A stretch of DNA of 64,000 nucleotides. It comes from Microbacterium sp. BH-3-3-3 (lineage in GTDB: Bacteria; Actinomycetota; Actinomycetes; Actinomycetales; Microbacteriaceae). The DNA is taken from assembly GCF_007679045.1 (NCBI RefSeq), contig NZ_VEFS01000006.1, positions 62,001 through 126,000 of the forward strand. The letters are read 5' to 3'. Below, piece after piece: positions 23,197 through 31,657 of this stretch; the stretch's first letter is position 1, and each line of letters begins with the position of its first letter. The notes beneath the pieces were generated by a model that searched no databases, was not told the origin of the DNA, and worked only from the letters and a program-made list of their open reading frames with translations. Position numbers and translations under genes: made by a program.

Positions 23197-24503
23197 AGCA
23201 CGACCGTCTCGCGCTCGAGGACGGGCACGCCGACGAGCGCCTGGTCGAGGTCGGCCAGCAGGTCGTCGATGTCTTCGATGCCGATCGACAGGCGGATCGT
23301 GCCGGGGAAGACCCCCGCCCGCTGGCGCTCCTCGACGGTGCGGGCGGCGTGCGAGGTGCTCTGCGGGTGCAGCACGAGCGAGCGCACGTCGCCGAGGTGG
23401 GTCATGTGCGTGATGACCTCGACCGACTGCACGACGTGTCGCGCGGCCTCGAGACCGCCGCGCAGGGTGACGGTGAAGACCGAGCCGAAGCCGCGCGTGA
23501 GATACCGCTCACCGAGGTCGTGGTGGGGGTGCGAGTCGAGACCGATGTAGTCGACGCGCTCCACCTCGGGGCGCTGTTCGAGCCAGCGGGCGACGGCGAG
23601 GGCGTTCTGCGACTGACGTTCGACGCGCAGGCTCAGCGTCTCGATGCCCTGGCCGATGAGGAAGGCGTTCAGCGGCGAGGGCGAGGGGCCGAACCGCGGC
23701 GCCACGCTCTCGCGGAGGTACTGTCCGCGCGCGCGGGCGCCGTACTTCTCGGCGTAGCTCGCCCCGCCCAGGCGGTCGGTCTGCACGAGGTGGGGGAAGC
23801 GGTGACCGGATGCCGCGGCGTCGAAGCGACCGTCGTCGACGATGACCCCGCCGAGCACGGCGCCTTGACCGGCGAGGAACTTGCTCGCCGAGTGCACGAC
23901 GACGGCGGCCCCGTGCTCGATCGGGCGGAGCAGGTACGGAGTGGTGAACGTGCTGTCGACGACGAGCGGGATGCCGTGCTCGGCGCCGATCGCGGCCACC
24001 GCGGCCACGTCGAGCACGTCGTTGCGGGCGTTCGAGAGCGTCTCGGCGAAGAGGGCCCGCGTGCGGGGCGTGATCGCGGCGCGCCAGGCATCGAGGTCAT
24101 CGGTGTCGACGAAGGTCGTCTCGACCCCCAGACGCGCGAGGTTGTCGAGCAGGAGACCGCGGGTGCCCTCGTAGATGTGCTCCGACACGACGACGTGGTC
24201 GCCCGCGCCCGCGAGGGCGAGGAGCGCGACGGTGACCGCCGCCTGACCGCTCGACACGAGCACGGCCTGGTCGCCGCCCTCGAGCGAGGCGAGGCGCTCC
24301 TCGACGGCGTGCACGGTGGGGTTGCCGGTGCGGCTGTATCCGAAGCCCGTGCCCTCGCCGAAGTGCGCGGCCGACTCGTCGAGGTCGCTGAACGTGAAGC
24401 CCGCGGTGAGGTAGATCGGGGTCGCGCGGGGGCTCGCCTGCGCGGTCGCCGATCCTGCGTGGACCTGGCGAGTGGAGAAACCGGTGTCGGCGCCTGCGGC
24501 CAT
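23193..24503 (-). CDS. metY: O-acetylhomoserine sulfhydrylase / homocysteine synthase
   Basis: A 436-residue PLP enzyme of the Cys/Met metabolism family. It combines O-acetylhomoserine with sulfide to give homocysteine. The PLP lysine is in VVHSASKFLAGQG, the cofactor contact in SSGQAAVTVALLAL, and the catalytic tyrosine in GFGYSRTGNPTVHAVEERLASLE (read in parts, near residue 56). The length favours MetY over the shorter MetB. The ATG at 24503 is chosen because GGAAGGAG lies just upstream. It heads an operon with a flavin monooxygenase and is divergent from leuCD. No SAM riboswitch is visible in the upstream spacer. Confidence 0.93.
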   Translation of the reverse strand: MAAGADTGFSTRQVHAGSATAQASPRATPIYLTAGFTFSDLDESAAHFGEGTGFGYSRTGNPTVHAVEERLASLEGGDQAVLVSSGQAAVTVALLALAGAGDHVVVSEHIYEGTRGLLLDNLARLGVETTFVDTDDLDAWRAAITPRTRALFAETLSNARNDVLDVAAVAAIGAEHGIPLVVDSTFTTPYLLRPIEHGAAVVVHSASKFLAGQGAVLGGVIVDDGRFDAAASGHRFPHLVQTDRLGGASYAEKYGARARGQYLRESVAPRFGPSPSPLNAFLIGQGIETLSLRVERQSQNALAVARWLEQRPEVERVDYIGLDSHPHHDLGERYLTRGFGSVFTVTLRGGLEAARHVVQSVEVITHMTHLGDVRSLVLHPQSTSHAARTVEERQRAGVFPGTIRLSIGIEDIDDLLADLDQALVGVPVLERETVVL

Positions 24504-24638
24504 GGCGCACTCCTTCCTTCGGGTCGGCCCAGATTCGCACGCGCGGGCGCCGGGCGACGAAACGTGCGTCGCTCTGTGACACCGCCGGCGAGGCATCCGG
24601 TGCCTCTTCGTGACGGCAGGGGTGTCGGATGCCGGTGG

Positions 24639-24644
24639 TATCGT
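24639..24644 (+). promoter_or_regulatory. -10 element TATCGT of the leuCD leader
   Basis: TATCGT is followed by six bases and the GTG of the leader peptide at 24651, the same spacing as other leaderless starts in the window. No clear -35 is seen. Confidence 0.5.
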
Positions 24645-24650
24645 GACGAC

Positions 24651-24701
24651 GTGCGGATCGCTCGCCTCCTCCTTAGCGGCCGCGACGAGACCTTGTCCTA
24701 G
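24651..24701 (+). CDS. Leucine-rich leader peptide of leuCD (16 codons)
   Basis: The short frame reads [16 protein letters not shown] and stops at TAG (24699-24701). It contains three consecutive leucine codons (CTC CTC CTT at 24666-24674) and a fourth leucine TTG. It lies 62 bases before leuC and overlaps one arm of a strong hairpin. This is the classic layout of an amino-acid attenuation leader. There is no Shine-Dalgarno, which is consistent with a leaderless GTG. Confidence 0.65.
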   Translation: MRIARLLLSGRDETLS

Positions 24702-24729
24702 GCCTCTCTCGTCGCGGAGTTCGTCGCGG
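24680..24729 (+). promoter_or_regulatory. Candidate leuCD attenuator with alternative pairings
   Basis: CCGCGACGAGA at 24680-24690 pairs perfectly with TCTCGTCGCGG at 24707-24717. Its first nine bases can pair instead with a second copy, TCGTCGCGG, at 24721-24729. The shared arm directly follows the leucine codons of the leader peptide, so ribosome position could choose between the structures. There is no T-tract. Confidence 0.6.
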
Positions 24730-24763
24730 GCCTCACACCCCCTTCCGAGGAGAAACGCAAGAC

Positions 24764-26224
24764 ATGAGCACGATTCCCGAGAACCCTCGCACCCTGGCCG
24801 AGAAGGTCTGGGACGACCACCTCGTCGTCAAGGGCGAGAACGGTCAGCCCGACCTCATCTACATCGACCTGCACCTCGTGCACGAGGTCACCAGCCCCCA
24901 GGCCTTCGACGGCCTGCGCGGCGAGGGGCGCCCCGTGAGGCGGCTCGATCTGACGATCGCGACCGAAGACCACAACACCCCGACACTCGACATCGACAAG
25001 CCGATCGCCGACCTCACCAGCCGTACCCAGATCGACACGCTGCGCCGCAACGCCGACGAGTTCGGCGTCCGCATCCACTCGCTGGGCGACAAAGAGCAGG
25101 GCATCGTCCACGTGGTCGGTCCGCAGCTCGGCCTCACCATGCCGGGCATCACCGTCGTGTGCGGCGACTCGCACACTTCGACCCACGGCGCGTTCGGCGC
25201 GATGGCGTTCGGCATCGGCACGAGCGAGGTCGAGCACGTGCTCGCCACGCAGACGCTGCCGCTCAAGCCCTTCAAGACGATGGCCATCACCGTCGAGGGC
25301 GAGCTGAAGCCCGGCGTCACCGCGAAAGACATCATCCTCGCGATCATCGCCAAGATCGGCGCCAACGGCGGGCAGGGCTACGTGCTCGAGTTCCGCGGCA
25401 GCGCGATCCGCTCCCTCTCGATGGAGGGGCGCATGACGATGTGCAACATGTCGATCGAGGCCGGCGCCCGCGCGGGCATGATCGCCCCCGACGAGACGAC
25501 CTTCGCCTACGTCAAGGACAAGCCGCACGCTCCGCAGGGCCAGGACTGGGACGACGCGGTCGCCTACTGGCGCACACTGCCGAGCGATGAGGGCGCCGCC
25601 TACGACGCCGAGGTGTTCCTCGACGCCGCCGAGCTCGAACCCTTCGTCACCTGGGGCACGAACCCCGGTCAGGGCGTCTCGCTGAGCGACGTCGTCCCCA
25701 CCCCGGCCGACATCGTCGACGCCAACGAGCGCGCCGCGGCCGAGCGGGCGCTCGAGTACATGGACCTGCAGGCCGGCACCCCGATGAAGGACATCCCGGT
25801 GGATGCCGTGTTCATGGGCTCCTGCACGAACAGCCGCATCGAAGACCTCCGCGCCTTCGCCTCGGTCATCGAGGGGCGCACCAAGGCGGAGAACGTCCGC
25901 GTCATGGTCGTGCCGGGATCGGCGCGCGTGCGCCTCGAAGCCGAGGCCGAGGGCCTCGACAAGGTCTTCACCGACTTCGGCGCCGAGTGGCGCTTCGCCG
26001 GGTGCTCGATGTGCCTGGGCATGAATCCCGACCAGCTGGCCCCGGGGGAGCGCTGCGCGTCGACCTCGAACCGCAACTTCGAAGGACGCCAGGGCAAGGG
26101 CGGCCGCACGCACCTCGTGTCGCCGCTCGTCGCCGCGGCCACGGCCGTGCGCGGAACGCTGTCGAGCCCGGCCGATCTGGACCCCGTAGCCACCGAGACC
26201 GTTTCGACCGGGGCGGAGGCCTGA
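24764..26224 (+). CDS. leuC: 3-isopropylmalate dehydratase large subunit
   Basis: LeuC, with LeuD, isomerises 2-isopropylmalate to 3-isopropylmalate through an aconitase-type 4Fe-4S cluster. The 486-residue protein shows the family blocks [25 protein letters not shown] and GCSMCLGMN; the last two carry the three cluster cysteines. The ATG has GAGGAG about eleven bases upstream. leuD begins one base after the stop, so they are one operon, preceded by a leucine-rich leader. leuB is in a different operon near the start of the window. Confidence 0.97.
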   Translation: MSTIPENPRTLAEKVWDDHLVVKGENGQPDLIYIDLHLVHEVTSPQAFDGLRGEGRPVRRLDLTIATEDHNTPTLDIDKPIADLTSRTQIDTLRRNADEFGVRIHSLGDKEQGIVHVVGPQLGLTMPGITVVCGDSHTSTHGAFGAMAFGIGTSEVEHVLATQTLPLKPFKTMAITVEGELKPGVTAKDIILAIIAKIGANGGQGYVLEFRGSAIRSLSMEGRMTMCNMSIEAGARAGMIAPDETTFAYVKDKPHAPQGQDWDDAVAYWRTLPSDEGAAYDAEVFLDAAELEPFVTWGTNPGQGVSLSDVVPTPADIVDANERAAAERALEYMDLQAGTPMKDIPVDAVFMGSCTNSRIEDLRAFASVIEGRTKAENVRVMVVPGSARVRLEAEAEGLDKVFTDFGAEWRFAGCSMCLGMNPDQLAPGERCASTSNRNFEGRQGKGGRTHLVSPLVAAATAVRGTLSSPADLDPVATETVSTGAEA

Positions 26225-26225
26225 C

Positions 26226-26822
26226 ATGGAGAAGTTCACCACGCACACCGGAATCGCGGCCCCGCTGAAGCGGTCGGCCGTCGACACCGACCAGATCATC
26301 CCCGCCGTGTTCCTCAAGCGCGTCACCAAGACGGGCTTCGCAGACGCCCTGTTCTCGAACTGGCGCCAAGACCCCGGGTTCGTTCTCAATCAGGACGCCT
26401 ACCGCTCGGCATCCGTTCTCGTCGCCGGCCCCGACTTCGGAACGGGATCCAGCCGCGAGCACGCCGTGTGGGCGCTGCGCGACTACGGGTTCCGCGTCGT
26501 GCTGAGTCCGAAGTTCGCCGACATCTTCCGCGGCAACTCGGGCAAGCAAGGCCTGGTCACGGGGGTGATCACCGAAGACGAGGTCGAGCAGATCTGGGCC
26601 GTCCTCGAGGCGCACCCCGGCACCGAGATGACCGTCGACCTGCAGGCGAAGACCGCCACGGTCGGCGGCCTCACGGTCTCTTTCGAGATCGACGATTACA
26701 CTAGGTGGCGGCTTCTCGAAGGGCTCGACGACATCGGGCTCACGCTGCGTGACGAAGACAAGATCACGCAGTTCGAGGCGCGCCGCGAGGCATGGCGGCC
26801 GCAGACCCTTCCGGTCCGCTGA
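26226..26822 (+). CDS. leuD: 3-isopropylmalate dehydratase small subunit
   Basis: A 198-residue swivelling small subunit of isopropylmalate isomerase. [17 protein letters not shown] near residue 67 is the conserved loop that completes the active site, and [14 protein letters not shown] near residue 20 is the N-terminal signature. It starts immediately after leuC and is followed by a perfect palindrome that may end the leucine transcript. Confidence 0.97.
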   Translation: MEKFTTHTGIAAPLKRSAVDTDQIIPAVFLKRVTKTGFADALFSNWRQDPGFVLNQDAYRSASVLVAGPDFGTGSSREHAVWALRDYGFRVVLSPKFADIFRGNSGKQGLVTGVITEDEVEQIWAVLEAHPGTEMTVDLQAKTATVGGLTVSFEIDDYTRWRLLEGLDDIGLTLRDEDKITQFEARREAWRPQTLPVR

Positions 26823-26826
26823 GCCC

Positions 26827-26848
26827 GATCGACCCGATCGGGTCGATC
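26827..26848 (+). terminator. Perfect 22-bp palindrome between leuD and murA
   Basis: GATCGACCC and GGGTCGATC flank CGAT, making a nine-bp stem with a four-base loop; as DNA it is a perfect palindrome. It starts four bases after the leuD stop. It could be a terminator or a protein-binding site before murA. Confidence 0.55.
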
Positions 26849-26884
26849 TGCCGCCCCTCGTCCACGAAGTGAGGTCCACCCCCC

Positions 26885-28258
26885 ATGAGCACACTCGTCA
26901 CCGATTCCGGAGACCAGAACCCCGGACAGCCGGACTGGGAGGCGGCCGAGACCCTCGCGATCCGCGGCGGCCGGCCCCTGCGCGGAACCGTCGAGGTCAA
27001 GGGCGCGAAGAACCTGGTGACGAAGGCCATGGTGGCCGCGCTCCTGGGCGAGACCACGAGCACGCTGCGCGACGTGCCGATGATCAGCGACGTCAAGGTC
27101 GTCCGCTCGCTCCTCGAGGTGCACGGCGTCACGGTGACCGAGGGTGACGAGGAGGGCACGCTCCACCTCGACCCCTCGGGCGCCGTCGCCGCGCACTTCG
27201 AAGAGATCGACGCCCACGCGGGCGCGTCGCGCATCCCGATCCTCTTCTGCGGCCCGCTGCTGCACCTCCTGGGTGAGGCGCTCATCCCCGACCTCGGCGG
27301 ATGCCGCATCGGCGATCGCCCCATCAACTTCCACATGGACGCCCTGCGCGCCTTCGGTGCCGTCGTCGACAAGAGCTACGAGGGCATCCGCATCACGGCG
27401 CCCAACGGCCTGCACGGCGCCTCGATCGAGCTGCCGTACCCCAGCGTGGGCGCGACCGAGCAGGTGCTGCTCACGGCCGTCCGTGCGAAGGGCGTGACGG
27501 AGCTGCGCAACGCCGCGATCGAGCCCGAGATCATGGATCTCATCGCCGTGCTGCAGAAGATGGGCGCGATCATCTCGTACGAGCCCAACCGCGTCATCTT
27601 CATCGAAGGCGTCGACAAGCTCGTCGGCTACGACCACCGCGCGATCTTCGACCGCAACGAGGCCGCGTCGTGGGCCTGCGCCGCGCTCGCGACCGACGGC
27701 GAGATCTTCGCCAAGGGTGCGCGCCAGCAGGACATGCTGACCTTCCTCAACGTCTTCCGCAAGGCCGGCGGATGGTTCGACGTGCGCGAAGACGGCATCC
27801 TCTTCCGCCGCGGCGACGCCCTCAAGCCCGTCATGGTCGAGACCGACGTGCACCCCGGCTTCATGACCGACTGGCAGCAGCCGCTCATCGTGGCCCTCAC
27901 GCAGGCGTCCGGCACCTCGACGGTGCACGAGACGGTGTACGAGAACCGTCTCGGCTTCACCGAGGCCCTCAACAAGATGGGCGCCGACATCACCGTGCAC
28001 CCGAAGGGCATCTCGAGCCCCGACCGCCGCGTTCCGCGTCGTTCGCTCGAGCAGGCCGCCGTCATCAACGGCCCGACGCCCCTGCACGGCGCCGACGTCG
28101 AGGTGCCCGACCTGCGCGGCGGCTACAGCTACGTCATCGCGGCCCTGGCCGCCGAGGGCGAGTCGACGGTGCGCAACATCGGCATCATCCGCCGTGGCTA
28201 CGAGAAGTTCCTCGAGAAGCTGACCGCTCTCGACGCCGACTTCGACGTCGTGGGCTGA
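26885..28258 (+). CDS. murA: UDP-N-acetylglucosamine 1-carboxyvinyltransferase
   Basis: MurA transfers enolpyruvate to UDP-GlcNAc, the first committed step of peptidoglycan synthesis. The 457 residues include an N-terminal extension of about 20. KGAKNLVTKAMVAALL near residue 39 is the substrate-binding block. DLGGCRIGDRPINFH near residue 140 contains the catalytic cysteine, so fosfomycin should be able to bind, whereas some actinobacterial MurA proteins have aspartate there. The ATG follows GTGAGG. Downstream genes plsC, gpsA and ddl are packed on the same strand, mixing cell-wall and phospholipid synthesis. Confidence 0.96.
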   Translation: MSTLVTDSGDQNPGQPDWEAAETLAIRGGRPLRGTVEVKGAKNLVTKAMVAALLGETTSTLRDVPMISDVKVVRSLLEVHGVTVTEGDEEGTLHLDPSGAVAAHFEEIDAHAGASRIPILFCGPLLHLLGEALIPDLGGCRIGDRPINFHMDALRAFGAVVDKSYEGIRITAPNGLHGASIELPYPSVGATEQVLLTAVRAKGVTELRNAAIEPEIMDLIAVLQKMGAIISYEPNRVIFIEGVDKLVGYDHRAIFDRNEAASWACAALATDGEIFAKGARQQDMLTFLNVFRKAGGWFDVREDGILFRRGDALKPVMVETDVHPGFMTDWQQPLIVALTQASGTSTVHETVYENRLGFTEALNKMGADITVHPKGISSPDRRVPRRSLEQAAVINGPTPLHGADVEVPDLRGGYSYVIAALAAEGESTVRNIGIIRRGYEKFLEKLTALDADFDVVG

Positions 28259-28261
28259 CCC

Positions 28262-29002
28262 GTGGCCGCCTCGCCCGAGAAGACGAAGCCGAGCGCCTTC
28301 TGGCCGCTCGCGGCGATCATCGTGCCCATCACGGGCCTGTTCGCCCGCATCGAGATCCGCGGGGCCGAGAACCTCCCGCGGGAGGGCGCGTACGTCATCG
28401 CTCCGAACCACAACTCGGAGTTCGATCCGGTGATCGTCGCCGTCGCGGTGTGGCGTCTCGGGCGCGCACCGCGGTTCATGGCGAAAGAGAGCCTGTTCAA
28501 GGTCCCCGTTCTCGGGGCCGCCCTGAAGGCGACCGGAATGGTGCCCGTGCCGCGCACCTCGACGAGCGCGAACCAGTCGATGAAGGCCGCGCAGCAGATC
28601 GCGAGCGACGGCCGCGGCGTCATCGTGTACGCCGAGGGAACCCTCACGCGCGATCCCGAGCTGTGGCCCATGCGCGGCAAGACCGGCGCGGTGCGCCTCG
28701 CCCTCGCCGCCGACCTGCCGCTGATTCCGATGGCGCAGTGGGGCGTGCAGCAGATCCTCCCGCGCTACGGCAAGCTGAAGTTCCCGCGTCGCTCGCACGT
28801 GATCGTCGAGATCGGACCCGCGATGGACCTCAGCGAGTACACCGCGACCGCGACCCAGCCCGCCACGCTCGTCAAGGCCACCGACGCGATGATGAACCGC
28901 ATCACTGAGATGCTCGCCGGCATCCGGGGCCTTCCCGCTCCGACCGAGCGCTGGAACCCGTCGCAGCACGGGCAGAACGAGACGGGCCGCCTTGACGCGT
29001 AA
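28262..29002 (+). CDS. plsC: 1-acyl-sn-glycerol-3-phosphate acyltransferase
   Basis: A 246-residue acyltransferase that makes phosphatidic acid. The HX4D catalytic motif is NHNSEFD at about residues 49-55, the substrate-binding block YAEGTLTRDP follows near residue 123, and a hydrophobic N-terminal segment (WPLAAIIVPITGLF) probably holds it on the membrane. The GTG start comes three bases after the murA stop. Its end overlaps gpsA, which supplies glycerol 3-phosphate, so the two steps of phospholipid synthesis are genetically linked. Other acyltransferase specificities within the family cannot be excluded. Confidence 0.9.
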   Translation: MAASPEKTKPSAFWPLAAIIVPITGLFARIEIRGAENLPREGAYVIAPNHNSEFDPVIVAVAVWRLGRAPRFMAKESLFKVPVLGAALKATGMVPVPRTSTSANQSMKAAQQIASDGRGVIVYAEGTLTRDPELWPMRGKTGAVRLALAADLPLIPMAQWGVQQILPRYGKLKFPRRSHVIVEIGPAMDLSEYTATATQPATLVKATDAMMNRITEMLAGIRGLPAPTERWNPSQHGQNETGRLDA

Positions 29003-30134
29003 GGCGGTCGTGCCCACCACCGGGCCCAAGGTCGCCGTCGTCGGCGCGGGCAGCTGGGGCACGACGTTCGGCAAGATCCTCGCCGACGGCGGGGCCTCGG
29101 TCGTCATGTGGGCGCGCCGCCCCGAACTGGCCGCCGAGATCACCGAGTCCAAGCGCAACAGTCGTTACCTCTCGGGCATCAACCTGCCGCGGACCATGAC
29201 CGCGACGACCGATCTGGCCGAGGCGCTGAACGGCGCCGAGCAGATCTTCCTGTCGGTGCCGAGCCAGTCGCTGCGCGAGAACCTCGCGGCCATCCGTCCG
29301 CTCGTCGAACACACCGACGTACCGCTCGTCTCGCTCATGAAGGGCGTCGAGAAGTCGACCGGCCTGCGCATGAGCCAGGTCATCGAACAGGTGCTCGAGT
29401 GCGACCCGGCGCGCATCGCCGTGGCATCCGGCCCCAACCTCGCCCTCGAGATCGCCCGCGAGCAGCCGACCGCGGCCGTCATCAGCTCGCTGAGCCCCGA
29501 GACGGCCGAGGCCGTGGCCCGCCGCGCGCGCAACAGGTACTTCCGCTCGTTCGTGAACACCGACGTGATCGGTACCGAGTTCGGCGGCGTGCTGAAGAAC
29601 CTCATCGCCGTCGCGATCGGCATCGTCGACGGCGTCGGCTACGGCGAGAACACCAAGGCCTCGATCATCACGCGCGGTCTGGTCGAGATGACCGACTTCG
29701 CCGTCGCGCAAGGTGCCCAGCCCGAGACGCTGCAGGGCCTCGCGGGCCTCGGCGACCTCATCGCGACGTGCCAGTCGCCGCTCAGCCGCAACAACACCGC
29801 CGGGCGCCTGCTCGGCCAGGGCTACGGCTACAAAGAGGTCGTGGCCCAGATGCAGCAGACCGCGGAGGGCCTGGCATCCGTCGCCCCCGTCCTGCAGCTC
29901 GCGAAGCAGGTCGGCGTCGACATGCCCATCGTGCAGCAGGTCAAGATGGTGCTCGACGGGACCATGGACCCGCGCGACATCGCACCGCACCTGACGACAG
30001 ACGACGACCAGCCGCAGGGCGAGAGGACGCAGAATGACCAAACCGGTGGTGGTGGTGCTCTTCGGCGGGCGCTCCAGCGAGCATTCGATCAGTTCCGCCA
30101 CGGCGGGCGGGGTGCTGCGGGCGATCGACCGTGA
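28992..30134 (+). CDS. gpsA: Glycerol-3-phosphate dehydrogenase [NAD(P)+]
   Basis: GpsA reduces dihydroxyacetone phosphate to glycerol 3-phosphate for phospholipids. The Rossmann motif VAVVGAGSWGTTFGK is near residue 14. The catalytic lysine is in GGVLKNLIAVAIGI, and the C-terminal substrate loop GLGDLIATCQSPLSRN is intact. The TTG start overlaps plsC by 11 bases; a GTG at 29010 is an alternative. The frame stays open for 101 bases into ddl, adding about 33 residues of unusual composition (rich in G, Q, R) beyond where the family normally ends. Either the overlap is real or the stop was lost recently. Confidence 0.93.
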   Translation: MTRKAVVPTTGPKVAVVGAGSWGTTFGKILADGGASVVMWARRPELAAEITESKRNSRYLSGINLPRTMTATTDLAEALNGAEQIFLSVPSQSLRENLAAIRPLVEHTDVPLVSLMKGVEKSTGLRMSQVIEQVLECDPARIAVASGPNLALEIAREQPTAAVISSLSPETAEAVARRARNRYFRSFVNTDVIGTEFGGVLKNLIAVAIGIVDGVGYGENTKASIITRGLVEMTDFAVAQGAQPETLQGLAGLGDLIATCQSPLSRNNTAGRLLGQGYGYKEVVAQMQQTAEGLASVAPVLQLAKQVGVDMPIVQQVKMVLDGTMDPRDIAPHLTTDDDQPQGERTQNDQTGGGGALRRALQRAFDQFRHGGRGAAGDRP

Positions 30135-31119
30135 CCGCTTCCGGGTCATCCCGGTCGGCATCACGCGCGACGGCGCCTTCGTGCTCGAAGACGACGATCC
30201 CGACAAGTTCGCGCTGATCCCCGACGCGCTGCCTGAGGTGCGCGACAACGGCACGCGCGTGCGCCTGCCCGACTCGACGCTCTCGCGCGAGTGGACGGTG
30301 ACGGATGCCGAGGGCACCCGCTCCCTCGGAGACGTCGACGTCGTGCTGCCGATCCTGCACGGCCGCTTCGGTGAGGACGGCACCGTGCAGGGGCTGCTCG
30401 AGCTGCTCGGCATCCCGTACGCCGGCGGGGGAGTGCTCATGTCGGCGATCGGCATGAACAAGCACGTGACCAAGCAGGTGCTGCGCGCGGCGAACGTGCC
30501 CGTCGTGCCGTGGGTCGCGGTGACCCGCGCCGACCTCACCCGCGACCAAGCCCTGTGGGAGCGCCGCATCCGCGCACTCGACCTGCCCGTGTTCGTCAAG
30601 CCGAACGAGGCCGGCTCCAGCGTCGGCGTGACGAAGGTGTCGCTGTGGGACGACCTCGACGCCGCACTCGACACCGCCTTCGCCGAAGACGGCCTGGTGC
30701 TGATCGAGAAGGCGATCGTCGGCCGCGAGGTGGAGTGCGGCGTGCTCCCCGGACGTGACGGCGGACCGGTGCGCGTCAGCGTCGCCGGCGAGATCGTCGT
30801 GACCGGTCGGGAGTTCTACGACTTCGAGGCGAAGTACCTGGGAGCTGCGGGCGTCGAGCTCGTGTGCCCCGCCGACCTGCGCGACGGTGAGCTCGCCGAG
30901 ATGCAGCGGATCGCCGCCCAGGCGTTCGAGGCCATCGGCGGTCAGGGCCTCGCCCGCGTCGACTTCTTCTACACCGGCACCGAGTTCTACGTGAACGAGG
31001 TGAACACCATGCCCGGGTTCACACCGATCTCGATGTTCCCGACCTGCTGGATCGCCTCGGGCCTGTCGTACCCCGACCTCATCAGCGACCTGCTCGACGC
31101 GGCCCTCGCGAAGGCCTGA
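30034..31119 (+). CDS. ddl: D-alanine--D-alanine ligase
   Basis: Ddl joins two D-alanines with ATP for the peptidoglycan pentapeptide. The 361-residue protein has the N-terminal FGGRSSEHSISSATA block near residue 10, the ATP-grasp loop KPNEAGSSVGVTKV near residue 190, and NEVNTMPGFTPISMFP near residue 325, which binds magnesium and the second D-alanine. The tyrosine-containing loop EFYDFEAKY is present, as in ligases that make D-Ala-D-Ala. Its ATG lies inside the gpsA frame, with GAGAGGA upstream. It ends nine bases before the convergent DUF3515 gene. Confidence 0.96.
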   Translation: MTKPVVVVLFGGRSSEHSISSATAGGVLRAIDRDRFRVIPVGITRDGAFVLEDDDPDKFALIPDALPEVRDNGTRVRLPDSTLSREWTVTDAEGTRSLGDVDVVLPILHGRFGEDGTVQGLLELLGIPYAGGGVLMSAIGMNKHVTKQVLRAANVPVVPWVAVTRADLTRDQALWERRIRALDLPVFVKPNEAGSSVGVTKVSLWDDLDAALDTAFAEDGLVLIEKAIVGREVECGVLPGRDGGPVRVSVAGEIVVTGREFYDFEAKYLGAAGVELVCPADLRDGELAEMQRIAAQAFEAIGGQGLARVDFFYTGTEFYVNEVNTMPGFTPISMFPTCWIASGLSYPDLISDLLDAALAKA

Positions 31120-31128
31120 CGCGCGGGA

Positions 31129-31632
31129 TCAGGGGGTCGGCGTCGGAGACGGGGTCGTGTCGGAGGCCGAGGTGCACACGGCACCCGTCGACGGCAGGTA
31201 CTGACTGATCAGTGGGCCGAGGGCCTGGGCCACGTCGGCGCTGCTCGCCTCTTCGTAGTCGAGGTAGACCTGGATCGCGGGACTGCGCCCGAAGGTCGTG
31301 AGCGTGTAGCGGTTCTGGTCGGCCTGCGACTCGTCGACGAGCCAGTCGACTCCGTCGAACGGACGGCACGGAAGCGTCGACGGACCGGGGGTCTCGAGGC
31401 CGCACGTCATGAGGATCGCGGCGGGGTCGCCCCACGCGCCGGTCGACTGCGCGTCCGTCCACCGGCGCTGCTGGCCCGAGATCTGGTCGGGCAGGCGCGA
31501 GATGACGTCGGCGCAGGCGGGGTCGTTCGCCTGCTTCGCCGGTTCCATCGCGACCGTCGTGCTGCACGCCGCGAGTCCCGGGAGAAGGACGAGGGCGGCG
31601 ACGAGCGCGAGGGAGCGGGAGGAGCGGGGCAC
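31129..31632 (-). CDS. DUF3515 family lipoprotein
   Basis: A 167-residue secreted protein with a signal peptide and lipobox (LAAC) near residue 22. Four further cysteines follow (in DPACAD, MTCG, LPCRPF and AVCTS), suggesting two disulfides outside the cell. DUF3515 proteins are conserved in actinobacteria next to thiL and ddl; their function is unknown. The tail ends in a Thr-Pro repeat. The GTG at 31632 lies exactly six bases after the -10 TAGCCT on the minus strand, and that promoter abuts the thiL promoter. Confidence 0.88.
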   Translation of the reverse strand: MPRSSRSLALVAALVLLPGLAACSTTVAMEPAKQANDPACADVISRLPDQISGQQRRWTDAQSTGAWGDPAAILMTCGLETPGPSTLPCRPFDGVDWLVDESQADQNRYTLTTFGRSPAIQVYLDYEEASSADVAQALGPLISQYLPSTGAVCTSASDTTPSPTPTP

Positions 31633-31638
31633 CCCTCC

Positions 31639-31644
31639 AGGCTA
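31639..31644 (-). promoter_or_regulatory. -10 element TAGCCT of the DUF3515 gene (leaderless)
   Basis: On the minus strand TAGCCT is followed by GGAGGG and the GTG at 31632. One base separates it from the thiL -10 on the other strand. Confidence 0.6.
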
Positions 31645-31645
31645 A

Positions 31646-31651
31646 TAGCGT
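31646..31651 (+). promoter_or_regulatory. -10 element TAGCGT of thiL (leaderless)
   Basis: TAGCGT is followed by GGGGAG and the GTG at 31658. The GGGGAG could also act as a Shine-Dalgarno only if transcription began further upstream. Confidence 0.6.
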
Positions 31652-31657
31652 GGGGAG

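Noticed and set aside
24504..24638. SAM riboswitch before metY
   Set aside because: The upstream region on the minus strand shows only a short GAGGCA/TGCCTC hairpin and a plain ribosome binding site, not the conserved four-helix core.
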